Position numbers and translations under genes: made by a program. This document shows, in pieces, positions 25,835-33,970 of a stretch of 64,000 bases of DNA. Source of the DNA: Bog-473 sp963809715. Lineage in GTDB: Bacteria > Actinomycetota > Acidimicrobiia > Acidimicrobiales > RAAP-2. The first letter of the stretch is position 1. Each line of letters starts with the position of its first letter. The notes beneath the pieces were generated by a model. The model saw only the letters and a program-made list of their open reading frames with translations, did not search any database and had not been told where the DNA came from. The stretch covers positions 1-64,000 of the forward strand of contig CAWEKO010000009.1 in NCBI GenBank assembly GCA_963809715.1. The letters are read 5' to 3'.

Positions 25835-26215
25835 TTAGGGCTCCGAGACGGCGTGAGCGACCAGGTCGCTCAGCTGCACCCACTCCAGGGTGGCGGCATG
25901 GGTGGCTTCGAGCACCACCGGGGGCGCCACCCCGGCCTCGAAGGCCTCCTGCCAGCGCGGCGCGCACAGACACCACTGGTCACCGGGTTGCAGCCCGTCG
26001 AAGCCGAACTCGGGATGCGGCGTGGAGAGGTCGTTGCCAACGGAGGCGGAAAAGGCCAGGAACTCGGCGGTCAGTCGGGTGCACACGGTGTGCACGCCGA
26101 GGTCCTCGGCGCCCGTGTTGCAACAACCGTCACGGTAGAAGCCGGTCAGCGGGTCGTAGTTGCAGGGCTGGAGCTCGTCGCCGAGCACGTTCTGGGCCAT
26201 GCGCCATTTGAGCAC
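25835..26215 (-). CDS. DUF2237 family protein
   Basis: 126 residues, or 121 if it starts at the internal ATG before AQNVLG. It closely follows the DUF2237 pattern: NVLGDELQPC, DPLTGFYRDGCCNTG, FSASVGNDLSTP, GDQWCLCA and ATHAATLEWV. Five conserved cysteines suggest metal or thiol chemistry. The family is widespread, small and uncharacterised. It lies 28 bases upstream of the SRPBCC operon on the same strand. Confidence 0.85.
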   Translation of the reverse strand: MLKWRMAQNVLGDELQPCNYDPLTGFYRDGCCNTGAEDLGVHTVCTRLTAEFLAFSASVGNDLSTPHPEFGFDGLQPGDQWCLCAPRWQEAFEAGVAPPVVLEATHAATLEWVQLSDLVAHAVSEP

Positions 26216-26269
26216 GGCGCCATGGGCCGGTCGAAGCGTGGTGTCCTGGCCGGTCTTCGTCCGGGGCGC

Positions 26270-26968
26270 TCAAGAATCGGCCAGGGGTGTGCCTTCGTAG
26301 CGGTCGAACCAGGCGAAGGAGCTGACCGGCGCCCGGGTCAACCGGCGCGGTTGGGTCACCGGGCGGCCGAGCACGACCAGGGCGGCCACCGCCACGGTGT
26401 CGGGGATGTCGAAGAGTGCCTTCACGTCGGCCTCGCGCCGGATGGCCACGGTGGTCGTCACGCCGCCGAGGCCCTCGGTGCGGGCGGCCAGCAGCAGGCT
26501 CCAGACGAAGGGGTAGATGCTTGCCCCGCCGACGAAGGTGTAGCGGGGGAGGTCACGGTCGATGGTGGCCAACGCGGCGAGGTCGGCCAGGACGAGCAGG
26601 AGAGCCGGCGCCGAGTCCAGCGTCTCGGCGAAGCCGGGGTTGGCCGCCCCCGCCTCGGCCAACTCGGGTGCACGGGCGGCCGCGGCGGCCTCGACCGCCG
26701 GGTCGGCGAGAGGGTTCATCGGGACCAGTCCGGCCGAGGCCATGGCCAGGTACGGGTACCACCCGTCGAGATAGAGGTCGCGCAGGGCGCGCCGCTTCGC
26801 CGGGTCCTTGATCACGATCACCCGCCACCCCTGACGGTTGCCGCCCGAGGGGGCGAAGCGCGCGGTGTCGAGCAGGCGCTCGAGCACCTCGTCGGGCACG
26901 GGGTCGGGGTGGAAGTCGCGGGCTGCTCCCGTCGAACGCAGCGTGGTGACCAGGTCGAGCGACGTCAT
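26270..26968 (-). CDS. Nitroreductase family protein
   Basis: 232 residues from ATG 26968; an enormous open frame upstream is antisense noise. ARFAPSGGNRQGWRVIV contains the FMN-phosphate contact region, and VGGASIYPFVWSLLLAARTEGLGG matches the FMN/dimer helix. FMN-dependent reduction of nitro groups, quinones or enones is likely. It is divergent from a nitronate monooxygenase gene, giving a possible nitro-compound pair. Confidence 0.8.
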   Translation of the reverse strand: MTSLDLVTTLRSTGAARDFHPDPVPDEVLERLLDTARFAPSGGNRQGWRVIVIKDPAKRRALRDLYLDGWYPYLAMASAGLVPMNPLADPAVEAAAAARAPELAEAGAANPGFAETLDSAPALLLVLADLAALATIDRDLPRYTFVGGASIYPFVWSLLLAARTEGLGGVTTTVAIRREADVKALFDIPDTVAVAALVVLGRPVTQPRRLTRAPVSSFAWFDRYEGTPLADS

Positions 26969-27007
26969 GGAGTTGCCCACCGTAGCGGGCGCTGATACGC
27001 CTTGGTC

Positions 27008-28066
27008 GTGCCGAGCGCCGTTCCCGCCACCCCCGCCGCCGGGCGTCTGCGTGCACTCAGCCCGGTTCCACTGGTGGCCTCGCCCATGGCCGGCGGGCCA
27101 ACGACGGTCGACCTGGTGGTGGCGGTGTCGCGCGCCGGCGCCTTCGGCTTTCTCGCCGGGGGCTACAAGACCGCCGAGGTCCTGTCGAAGGAGATGGCCG
27201 GCGTACGGGCCGCCGGCGTGGCGCGCTTCGGGGTGAACCTCTTCCTGCCCGGCCGGCCGACGACCGACTCCGAAGGACTCGCCGCCTACCTTCGGGTGCT
27301 CGGGGCGGAGGCGGCTGCGCTCGGGACCACGCTGGGCGATCCCGCCTGGGACGACGACGACTACCCGCGCAAGCTCGACCTGCTCCTGGCCGACCCGCCG
27401 GCGATGGTCAGCTTCACGTTCGGCGTGCCGGCGCCAGAGGCGGTGCAGGCCCTCCAGGGCGCCGGTTCCCTCGTCGTGGTGACGGTGAGCACGCCGGAGG
27501 AGGCCAGGGTGGCCCTGCGGGTCGGTCCCGACGCGCTCTGCCTGCAGGGGTCGGAGGCGGGGGCGCACCGGGGCAGCCTGGCCAACGACTTCCGCCCTGA
27601 TGCCGACCGGCCGATCCGCGCCCTGCTCGCGGAGGTCTGGGGCCGGACCCTGGTGCCGTTGATCGCTGCCGGTGGGGTCGGCGGTCCCGCCCACGTGCGC
27701 GATCTCCTGGCCCGTGGCGCCACGCTCGTCCAGGCCGGTACCGCCTTTTTGCGTTGCCCCGAGAGCGGGGCACACCCGCTGGCGAAGGCGGCACTGGCCG
27801 ATCCCTCGTTCGGCTCCACCGCGGTGACCCGCGCCTTCAGCGGGCGCCGCGCCCGGGCCCTCGTCAACGCCATGGTGCGCGACCACGCCGGTGCGCCGGC
27901 GGCGTACCCGGAGATCAACAACGCGACTCGACCGCTGCGCGCCGCCGCCGCGGCGGCCGGTGATCCCCAGCACATGAGCCTGTATGCCGGCAGCGCGCAC
28001 AGCCAAGCCGAGGCGCGGCCAGCGTCCGAGGTGGTGGCGCGTCTGGCCTCGGACGTACCAGCGTGA
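27008..28066 (+). CDS. Nitronate monooxygenase (2-nitropropane dioxygenase family)
   Basis: 352 residues from GTG 27008 (TTG 27002 is possible). VASPMAGG at the N-terminus, GVNLFLPG, CLQGSEAGAHRG with the catalytic His, and AAGGVGGPAHVRDLLARGA with VQAGTAFL for FMN-phosphate binding define the class I-like family. It oxidises alkyl nitronates or propionate-3-nitronate. TTGCCC, 17 bases, TACGCC, then six bases to the GTG suggests a leaderless promoter. It overlaps the next gene by GTGA. A second member lies at 52433. Confidence 0.85.
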   Translation: MPSAVPATPAAGRLRALSPVPLVASPMAGGPTTVDLVVAVSRAGAFGFLAGGYKTAEVLSKEMAGVRAAGVARFGVNLFLPGRPTTDSEGLAAYLRVLGAEAAALGTTLGDPAWDDDDYPRKLDLLLADPPAMVSFTFGVPAPEAVQALQGAGSLVVVTVSTPEEARVALRVGPDALCLQGSEAGAHRGSLANDFRPDADRPIRALLAEVWGRTLVPLIAAGGVGGPAHVRDLLARGATLVQAGTAFLRCPESGAHPLAKAALADPSFGSTAVTRAFSGRRARALVNAMVRDHAGAPAAYPEINNATRPLRAAAAAAGDPQHMSLYAGSAHSQAEARPASEVVARLASDVPA

Positions 28067-28551
28067 ACCGTCGTCAGCCCAAGGAGACGTTCGAGTTCAC
28101 GCCCCCCGACATCGAGCACGCCTCTGCCGCCCTGGCCAAGGTGCGGCAGGGCGGTGACGGGTGGATCAACCTCCTCCCGGGCGTGCCCGAAGATTCGGTC
28201 AAAGCAGCGGAGCCGTCGGCCGGCCTCTTTGCCATGTTCGGGAACCGGGCCTCGCCCGTGACCATGGCGACGCTTATTCCGCCCAAGGCCGAGCGACGGG
28301 ACACTGAAGGCGTGTCGGTCGGGCTGATGCACCCGACGGGCGGCAAGGCGATCGCTCGCCTGGCGCTGGCCGGCATCGACCTGCCCGCCGGCTGGGTGGT
28401 GCGCCAGGACCACGTGCGACGCGGGCTGGTCCTGCGCACGGCGGCGCAATCCTCGGAGCAGGAGATCGTCACCTGGAGCGTGGAGGCGGGCGAGGCGCTC
28501 TGCCTGGTCGAGACGACCGGGCGCTGGCAGGCCATCCTCTACCTGCCGTAG
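28063..28551 (+). CDS. Conserved hypothetical protein coupled to nitronate monooxygenase
   Basis: 162 residues, GTG start overlapping the upstream stop. No signal peptide, membrane helix or recognised motif. The sequence alternates polar loops and short strands and ends in GRWQAILYLP. It opens with a basic and acidic stretch (NRRQPKETFEFTPPDIEHAS). Translation is coupled to the nitronate monooxygenase, suggesting a shared task, but I cannot assign one. Confidence 0.55.
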   Translation: MNRRQPKETFEFTPPDIEHASAALAKVRQGGDGWINLLPGVPEDSVKAAEPSAGLFAMFGNRASPVTMATLIPPKAERRDTEGVSVGLMHPTGGKAIARLALAGIDLPAGWVVRQDHVRRGLVLRTAAQSSEQEIVTWSVEAGEALCLVETTGRWQAILYLP

Positions 28552-28597
28552 GCCACTTGCCATACCGCAGGGCGTGCCGCCGAACTGAGCGGTCATC

Positions 28598-28603
28598 TAG
28601 CCT
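28598..28603 (+). promoter_or_regulatory. -10 hexamer of a probable leaderless transcript
   Basis: TAGCCT, exactly six bases, then ATG 28610 of the phosphotransferase gene. No Shine-Dalgarno sequence is present. Confidence 0.55.
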
Positions 28604-28609
28604 CCGCGG

Positions 28610-29638
28610 ATGGCGACGGGGGGCCGACGCGACGACGCCGCACTGGAGGAGGGACTGGGGCGCTGGATGGCGGCCCGTCCCGATCAGGTGCCCACCGTTA
28701 TAGGTGATCCCGCGTCCCCGCCGGCTATCCGCTCCATCGCCCATGCCGACGGCGGTCAGGCGAACGAGACGGTGCTCATCGATCTGGGCCCGGATCGCTC
28801 GGGGGTGGTGGTCCGGCTGCCGCCGCTCGAGCCGACCTTCCCGGGCTACGAGCTGGCGCCCCAAGCCATGGTGCAGAACGCGCTGGCCGCCGCCGGTGTG
28901 CCGGCGCCGTCGCCGTCGGTCACCGTGAGCGATCCCGAATGGATCGGCACCTCGTTCCTGGCCATGCCGTTGGTGCGCGGCGACATCGCCGGACCGGCAC
29001 CGGTCTTCGACGACTACGTCACCGCGGCCGGAGTCACCCTGCAGGGGCGCATGCACGACGAGCTCATCGACACGGTGCTCGGCGTCCACGCCGTCGGATG
29101 GCGCGAGACCGGCCTGGGTGAGGTGTTGCCGGGAACGACGGTGCGCGACGCGCTGGACCGCTGGACGGCGTACGTCGACTGGACGTCGGAGGGCGATCCG
29201 TTGCCGGCCCTGACCGAGGCGCTGGCCTGGTGCGCGGCCCGGGTACCCGGCGAAGCGGCGCCGGTTCTGCTCTGGGGCGACGTGCGACTGGGCAACCTCG
29301 TCTTCGACGAGGAGCGGCGGGTGCGGGGGGTGCTCGACTGGGACCTCGCCTCCATCGGTCCCGCCGAGATGGACCTCGGCTGGCACTTCGGCCTCGAGTA
29401 CATGATGGAGTCCCTCTTCGGGCAACGGGTCGAGGGCTTTCCCCGGCGCGACGACGCCGTGGCCCGCTACGAGGAGGCCAGCGGCCGCGTGCTGGCCGAC
29501 CTGGACTGGCACGAGGTCTTCGCGTTGGTGCGGGCGTTGGCCATCAACGATCGCCACCAGCGCATCACTGGCGATCGACGCCGAGCCGACAATCCCATGG
29601 GTGCCGTCCTGCTCGCCCGCATGGCAGAGGCAGGGTGA
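28610..29638 (+). CDS. Aminoglycoside phosphotransferase (APH)-fold kinase-like protein
   Basis: 342 residues. LLWGDVRLGNLVFD is the APH catalytic loop (Brenner motif; Trp replaces His before GD), and VLDWDLASIGPAEMDLGWHF carries the metal-binding Asp. This subgroup is frequently found beside acyl-CoA dehydrogenases and CoA-transferases. There it is thought to phosphorylate a hydroxyacyl-CoA or hydroxylated substrate, not an antibiotic. Start chosen from the leaderless -10. It overlaps the following hypothetical gene by GTGA. Confidence 0.8.
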   Translation: MATGGRRDDAALEEGLGRWMAARPDQVPTVIGDPASPPAIRSIAHADGGQANETVLIDLGPDRSGVVVRLPPLEPTFPGYELAPQAMVQNALAAAGVPAPSPSVTVSDPEWIGTSFLAMPLVRGDIAGPAPVFDDYVTAAGVTLQGRMHDELIDTVLGVHAVGWRETGLGEVLPGTTVRDALDRWTAYVDWTSEGDPLPALTEALAWCAARVPGEAAPVLLWGDVRLGNLVFDEERRVRGVLDWDLASIGPAEMDLGWHFGLEYMMESLFGQRVEGFPRRDDAVARYEEASGRVLADLDWHEVFALVRALAINDRHQRITGDRRRADNPMGAVLLARMAEAG

Positions 29639-30216
29639 CGGGCATCCGACTGGGCATCGCCCACCACCTCGGCTGGGCCGTTGCCGTCACGGCTTCGGCG
29701 GACCACGATGTCGTGGACCGCCGAAGGATCGAGCTGATCGAACCGGGCCTGCCGCCCGCACCGATCCATCACGAAGGTGGCCCCCACCTCATGCACCGTC
29801 AGGGAGAGCCTCTCTGCGACGAGGCGCTGGCCGTCCTGGTGGCCGAGGTGCGGGCGTCGGTGGTCCGGGCCACCAGCGCGGCCTTTGACGACCTGGCGGC
29901 CACGGTGCCGTCGCCGATCGCCTCGCTCTCACTCAGGGCCTGGCCCGCCGACTTTCCCACCGACATCGCTCTCCTGCGGCGCGTGCCCTACGAGAGTCGG
30001 GCCGATTCGGTGATGTACCGCCAGGTGATGGCGGAACTCGGCCGGGCCCGTTCCTGGGCCGTCCATCTCTTCGAGGCCAAGGACGTGGAGGCCGAGGCGT
30101 CTCGCATGCTCGGGTCACGGGCCGAGGCGGTGCTGCACGGCCCACGCTCGGCGCTGGGACCACCGTGGTCCAAGGACCACCGGATGGCGCTCGCCGCCAC
30201 CGTCCTCGTCCCCTGA
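29635..30216 (+). CDS. Hypothetical protein coupled to the APH-fold gene
   Basis: 193 residues from GTG 29635, overlapping the upstream stop by four bases. It starts TGIRLGIAHHLGWAVAV and has a second conserved-looking block, PYESRADSVMYRQVMAELGRARSW, with no membrane helices. I do not recognise the family. Base composition and codon use match the neighbours, so it is a real gene. The role may relate to the kinase-like partner. Confidence 0.55.
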   Translation: MTGIRLGIAHHLGWAVAVTASADHDVVDRRRIELIEPGLPPAPIHHEGGPHLMHRQGEPLCDEALAVLVAEVRASVVRATSAAFDDLAATVPSPIASLSLRAWPADFPTDIALLRRVPYESRADSVMYRQVMAELGRARSWAVHLFEAKDVEAEASRMLGSRAEAVLHGPRSALGPPWSKDHRMALAATVLVP

Positions 30217-30255
30217 TCGGGGCGCCGAGACGGCGTACACAACGATCGGTGGCGA

Positions 30256-30276
30256 CATCGGGTGCGCGACCCGATG
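30256..30276. terminator. Hairpin between convergent genes
   Basis: CATCGGGT, a five-base loop gcgcg, then ACCCGATG: a perfect 8-bp stem between two converging genes. No T tract follows on either strand, so termination is only a guess. Confidence 0.35.
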
Positions 30277-30323
30277 AGAAAAGAGGACGGTGTGGACGGC
30301 CCAGCGCGGCGGCGGGGCGTGCG

Positions 30324-31514
30324 TCAGCCCTCGAGGAGGGAGAAGCCGAGCACGCCCGCCTTGGAGACGTCGTAGCAGAGCGTGTCGTAGGGCTCGACCA
30401 GGCCGTAGGTGACTTCCCCTTCGCACTCGACGCGGCAGTGGTGCTGGTCCTGGCCGGCCAGGCGGCTGCGCACGGCCGGGTCCGTGACGTCGAAGGTTTC
30501 GGCGTGCACGACGGTTTCGTTGCCGCTGGCCACGGCCATGCCGTGCCACAGGTTGCCGTCGGGCGTGCCACCGTTGGGCCCGCCGTACATACCGCAGCGT
30601 AGGAACGCAATCTGATGGCCCAGCCGCTCGAAGGTCATCGTCTTGACCGAGTCGTCGGCGAAGACGAGGTCGACCTCGCCCGCCGCCAACAGGTGGGTGT
30701 CGGGTTCGAAGCGCATGCGGTGACGGCGCTCGCGCAGGGTCGCGCTGCGCTTGCGCGGATCACCGAGGTTGTAGAGGACGTGGTCGCCCCAGATCCCGAA
30801 GTCCTCGAACTCCACCCACTCGCCGCTGTGCGGATGCTGCATACCCATGTAGCGCCCAGGTCCGCCCACACCGTCGCGGGTGCCCCAATGGTGGTCGCGC
30901 GTGCCACGGTAGGCCGTGCTCGACAGATCGTGGCGCGTGCCGTTGACGTCGACCCAGCCCTCTTGGCGGCCGAAGCCGTCGTACCCGGCGATGGGGCTCA
31001 TGGCCCGGCCGCCGACGATCATGCCGGCGGCCAGTTGGCGGAAGACGGGACGCTTCGTGTCGAACCAGGTGATGTCGAAACCGATTCGGTCGGTCGCCTC
31101 GCTGCCGCTGCCGTCGCCAACGGCGGAGCTGTCTTCAACGGCGGCAGCGACGGCGTCGGGGTCGAGACGAAGCCGCCATTGGCGGAAGGGCTCGACCACC
31201 TCGAAGGAGAAGGGCCCGAGTGTCATGTCCATGCGATCGGTCCCGAGCTTGCGGTGGGCCCGCACCGTGGTGTGCCGGCCTCGGTGGTTCACGATGGCGA
31301 AGGCCTCGGCGGTGCCCAGGTTGGGGTAGAAGGCCAAACCGACCACGACGAGGAGCTGGCCCACCGAGTCCTGGCAGGTGAACCACACCCGCTCGTAGGC
31401 CTGGGCGTCGGGTGTCCACATCACGCGCACGGGGTAGGGCGCGTTGTGGACCAAGAACTCGTCGAGGCCCGAGAGGGGGGCGTGCTCGCTCGAGGCCGGG
31501 TAAGGCGAGGTCAC
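30324..31514 (-). CDS. Conserved hypothetical protein, AttH/CrtC-like beta-barrel candidate
   Basis: About 396 residues from GTG 31514. Motifs include VWFTCQDSVGQ, GFDITWFDTKRPVF, AGYDGFGRQEGWV and RDHHWGTRDGVGGPG, the last recalling lipocalin-like AttH/hydroxyneurosporene-synthase folds. I cannot name the reaction. The N-terminus is doubtful: a better-placed start, GTG 31570 behind GGGAGGGAGG, reads VTTVRTEDQIQVASSGTSS and then hits TGA, and one base more would join it to this frame. The intact protein may therefore be about 19 residues longer with a frameshift at about 31515. Confidence 0.55.
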   Translation of the reverse strand: MTSPYPASSEHAPLSGLDEFLVHNAPYPVRVMWTPDAQAYERVWFTCQDSVGQLLVVVGLAFYPNLGTAEAFAIVNHRGRHTTVRAHRKLGTDRMDMTLGPFSFEVVEPFRQWRLRLDPDAVAAAVEDSSAVGDGSGSEATDRIGFDITWFDTKRPVFRQLAAGMIVGGRAMSPIAGYDGFGRQEGWVDVNGTRHDLSSTAYRGTRDHHWGTRDGVGGPGRYMGMQHPHSGEWVEFEDFGIWGDHVLYNLGDPRKRSATLRERRHRMRFEPDTHLLAAGEVDLVFADDSVKTMTFERLGHQIAFLRCGMYGGPNGGTPDGNLWHGMAVASGNETVVHAETFDVTDPAVRSRLAGQDQHHCRVECEGEVTYGLVEPYDTLCYDVSKAGVLGFSLLEG

Positions 31515-31635
31515 GAGGAGGTGCCGCTGGAGGCGACCTGGATCTGGTCTTCGGTGCGCACCGTCGTCACTGCCTGCCTCCCTCCCTACTGAGCATCGCC
31601 GTTCCAAGTCCGGAAACACTGGTCCGGGTGCACAG

Positions 31636-31641
31636 TACGCT
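31636..31641 (+). promoter_or_regulatory. -10 hexamer of a probable leaderless transcript
   Basis: TACGCT, exactly six bases, then ATG 31648 of the P450 gene. No Shine-Dalgarno sequence is present. Confidence 0.5.
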
Positions 31642-31647
31642 CGACCC

Positions 31648-32868
31648 ATGGCGGCCGACCAGTACACCGAGGCCAGCGCGGAGCTCGATCCGCGTGACCC
31701 CAACTTCTTCCTCCGCCCCGACTACTTCGAGGTGCTGGCCCGGCTGCGCGACTCGGATCCCGTCCACGCCTGCGGTCCAGGCTTCTGGGCGGTCACGCGC
31801 TACGACGACATCCGGGACCTGAGTCGCGACCCGTCTGCCTTCTGTTCGGGCCGCGGGGCCCTGGTCAACGACCCGCTCCGCGCCGCCCCCTGGGGCGACG
31901 CCAAGGCGTCGCGCTCCATCCTGCACATGGATCCGCCCGAGCACGCCTCCTTCCGCAGCCTGGTCAACCGGCGCTTCACGCCCCGCGCCCTGGCCGGGCT
32001 GGGCGAGTCCATCCGCAAGACGGCCTCGATCCTGCTCGATGGGGTGGACGCCACCGGCGAGATCGACTTCGTGGCCGAGCTGGCCGCCCCCTATCCGCTG
32101 ATCGTGATCGCCGATCTGCTCGGCATCTCCGAGACCGACCGCGCCGACTTCCGGCGCTGGTCGGACGCGGCGATCGAGTCGCCCGATCTGCCGCCGGCCG
32201 AGACGATGGCGGCGCTCGGCGAGCTCTCCGGCTTCATCGTGGAGCACATCAGGTCCAAGCAGCGCCAGCCGGGCGACGACCTCGTCTCGCTCTTGGTGGG
32301 CAGCGAGGTTGGCGGCTGCCCGCTCAGCAAGGATGAGCTGTTCATGTTCCTCCTCACCTTGCTGGTGGCGGGGAACGAGACGACCCGCACCCTGCTCTCG
32401 GGCACCGCACTCGTGCTGCACGAGCATCCCGACCAGCGGGCCCTCGTCGCGGCCGACGCCGCGCTCGTGCCCGGCGCCGTGGAGGAGTGCCTGCGCTGGG
32501 TCACCCCGGTCCACGCCTTCTGCCGGACGGCGACGGCCGACGTCACCATCGCCGGCACGGCGGTAGCCGCGGGCGATTACCTCTGCATGCTCTACGCCTC
32601 GGCCAATCGCGATGAGCGCATCTTCGGCGCCACGGCATCGGTCTTCGATGTGCAGCGGCCGGTCAACCCGGTGCATCTCGCCTTCGGCTTTGGCGAGCAC
32701 GTCTGCCTCGGGGCCAGCCTGGCCCGACTCGAGGCGCGAATCTTCGTGGAGGAGCTGTTGGCCCGCTTCGCCGGCTACGCGGTGACGGGGACGCCCGAAC
32801 GGGTGCCGTCCTCGACGGTCGCCGGGGTCAGGTCACTTCCCGTGGTGCTGGCGCCCTCGGCACGTTGA
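31648..32868 (+). CDS. Cytochrome P450
   Basis: 406 residues, intact. I-helix oxygen-activation motif AGNETT, ExxR in EECLRW, and heme loop FGFGEHVCLG with the cysteine ligand. Soluble, so it needs a separate ferredoxin and reductase; none lies next to it (a ferredoxin is at 51.1 kb). HMDPPEHASFRSLVNRRF is typical of actinobacterial CYPs acting on steroids, terpenoids or xenobiotics. The 3' end overlaps the convergent ArsR-type regulator gene by 94 bases, hinting at shared control. Confidence 0.9.
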   Translation: MAADQYTEASAELDPRDPNFFLRPDYFEVLARLRDSDPVHACGPGFWAVTRYDDIRDLSRDPSAFCSGRGALVNDPLRAAPWGDAKASRSILHMDPPEHASFRSLVNRRFTPRALAGLGESIRKTASILLDGVDATGEIDFVAELAAPYPLIVIADLLGISETDRADFRRWSDAAIESPDLPPAETMAALGELSGFIVEHIRSKQRQPGDDLVSLLVGSEVGGCPLSKDELFMFLLTLLVAGNETTRTLLSGTALVLHEHPDQRALVAADAALVPGAVEECLRWVTPVHAFCRTATADVTIAGTAVAAGDYLCMLYASANRDERIFGATASVFDVQRPVNPVHLAFGFGEHVCLGASLARLEARIFVEELLARFAGYAVTGTPERVPSSTVAGVRSLPVVLAPSAR

Positions 32869-33857
32869 AGCACGGCATCGCGTAGGTCGCCGAGCAGCGA
32901 CTCCACGGCGAAGGCGTCGGCGTTCAGGCGCAGCCGCCCGCCGACCCGCTCCGAGCTGACGAGCCCGCTCTCGCGCAGCACCTTGACGTGCATGCTCACC
33001 GTGGGCTGGGCGATGCGGAAGAGCACGGCCAGCTCGCCCACCGTGCTGGGCGCGGTGGCCAGGGAGTGGAGGATGGCCAGACGGGTCGGATCCGCCACGG
33101 CCTTGAGCCGGCGTGCCACCGACTCCGTCCGGGCCCGGGCCACGAGGTCGCCCTGGCCCACGCCCGTGCCCAGCACGACCAGGTTGGGGAACTCGAGGTA
33201 CATGCTCGAGCCGAAGAAAAGGCAGGGGATGAAGAGCAGCGACATGCCCTGACCGAGGCCGCTCATGATCTCGGGCATCCGGTCGCGCAGGATGTCACAC
33301 TCCGGGAGTACCAATTGATCCAGTGATTGACCGTTCTGGTGGTACTGGGCCACGACGTGACGACCCGCTTCTTCGATGACGGGCAGCGACTGTTGCCAAA
33401 CGTCGTTGACGGGCGCCCACACCTCCTTGAGGAGGTCGATGTACGCGCGTACGAGCTCCGGAGACTCCTTGAGCTTGCGGAAGCGGGCGACGTAGATGGC
33501 GAGTTCCTCGCGACTTTCCGACGGCATCTCGAGTTCGACCGGGACAGTAACGACGGCGTTCTCAATGGCCCGCCACACCGCCTCGGGGTCGGTCTCGCAG
33601 GTTCCCCCTCCGTGGTGCACCAGCACCTGCATCTCGGTGAAGCACATCTCCTGGGAGCCGTCGTCCCAGAAGTTCCGGATCCGCTCCGCCAGGTCCTCCC
33701 GGCCGTGGAACATCTCGGCCAGCTTGGGGTACTTGGCCTGCATCGAGGGCCGGGCCGCCACCGAGAGAAGCCAGGAGAGGTCGGCGGACAGCGAGGCGGA
33801 GGAGGTGACCGACGGCTGCTGCGGTCGGCCGATCGGCTCATCGGTGAACATAGGCAT
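32775..33857 (-). CDS. ArsR-family regulator with a large N-terminal domain
   Basis: 360 residues. The C-terminal third (about 250-320) is a winged helix: RRLKAVADPTRLAILHSL, then STVGELAVLFRIAQPTVSMHVKVLRESGLV. No CxC metal motif lies in the usual alpha-3 position, so it is unlikely to be a classical metal sensor. The first 230 residues form an extra domain rich in helices, as in the DUF5937-like ArsR group, perhaps a ligand sensor. The start overlaps a perfect promoter and palindromes (33850-33892), pointing to autoregulation. The 3' end overlaps the P450 gene. Confidence 0.85.
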   Translation of the reverse strand: MPMFTDEPIGRPQQPSVTSSASLSADLSWLLSVAARPSMQAKYPKLAEMFHGREDLAERIRNFWDDGSQEMCFTEMQVLVHHGGGTCETDPEAVWRAIENAVVTVPVELEMPSESREELAIYVARFRKLKESPELVRAYIDLLKEVWAPVNDVWQQSLPVIEEAGRHVVAQYHQNGQSLDQLVLPECDILRDRMPEIMSGLGQGMSLLFIPCLFFGSSMYLEFPNLVVLGTGVGQGDLVARARTESVARRLKAVADPTRLAILHSLATAPSTVGELAVLFRIAQPTVSMHVKVLRESGLVSSERVGGRLRLNADAFAVESLLGDLRDAVLQRAEGASTTGSDLTPATVEDGTRSGVPVTA

Positions 33858-33865
33858 ACACCTAT
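33850..33865. promoter_or_regulatory. Inverted repeat over the regulator's start codon
   Basis: ATAGG, six bases, then CCTAT: arms flanking the ATG of the ArsR-type gene. This is a plausible autoregulatory operator, because ArsR operators are often AT-ended inverted repeats over the promoter. Confidence 0.4.
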
Positions 33866-33892
33866 ATTAGAATATTCTTGATTTCCTGTCAA
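33864..33892 (-). promoter_or_regulatory. Consensus promoter of the ArsR-type gene, with internal palindrome
   Basis: TTGACA (33892-33887), a 17-base spacer, and TAATAT (33869-33864), then exactly six bases to ATG 33857, predicting a leaderless mRNA. The spacer and -10 share the perfect palindrome AGAATATTCT (33869-33878), well placed to act as an operator. This is the clearest sigma-A-type promoter in the window. Confidence 0.75.
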
Positions 33893-33970
33893 CTGGCGGG
33901 TATGATGTGTTCAGAGCAAAAGAGAGCCAGGTATCGAGCGTGAGAAGCGCTCAAAAGAGGTGAGGACGCA

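Noticed and set aside
28610..29638. Antibiotic resistance phosphotransferase
   Set aside because: The subgroup and its CoA-enzyme neighbours point to metabolism; nothing indicates drug modification.
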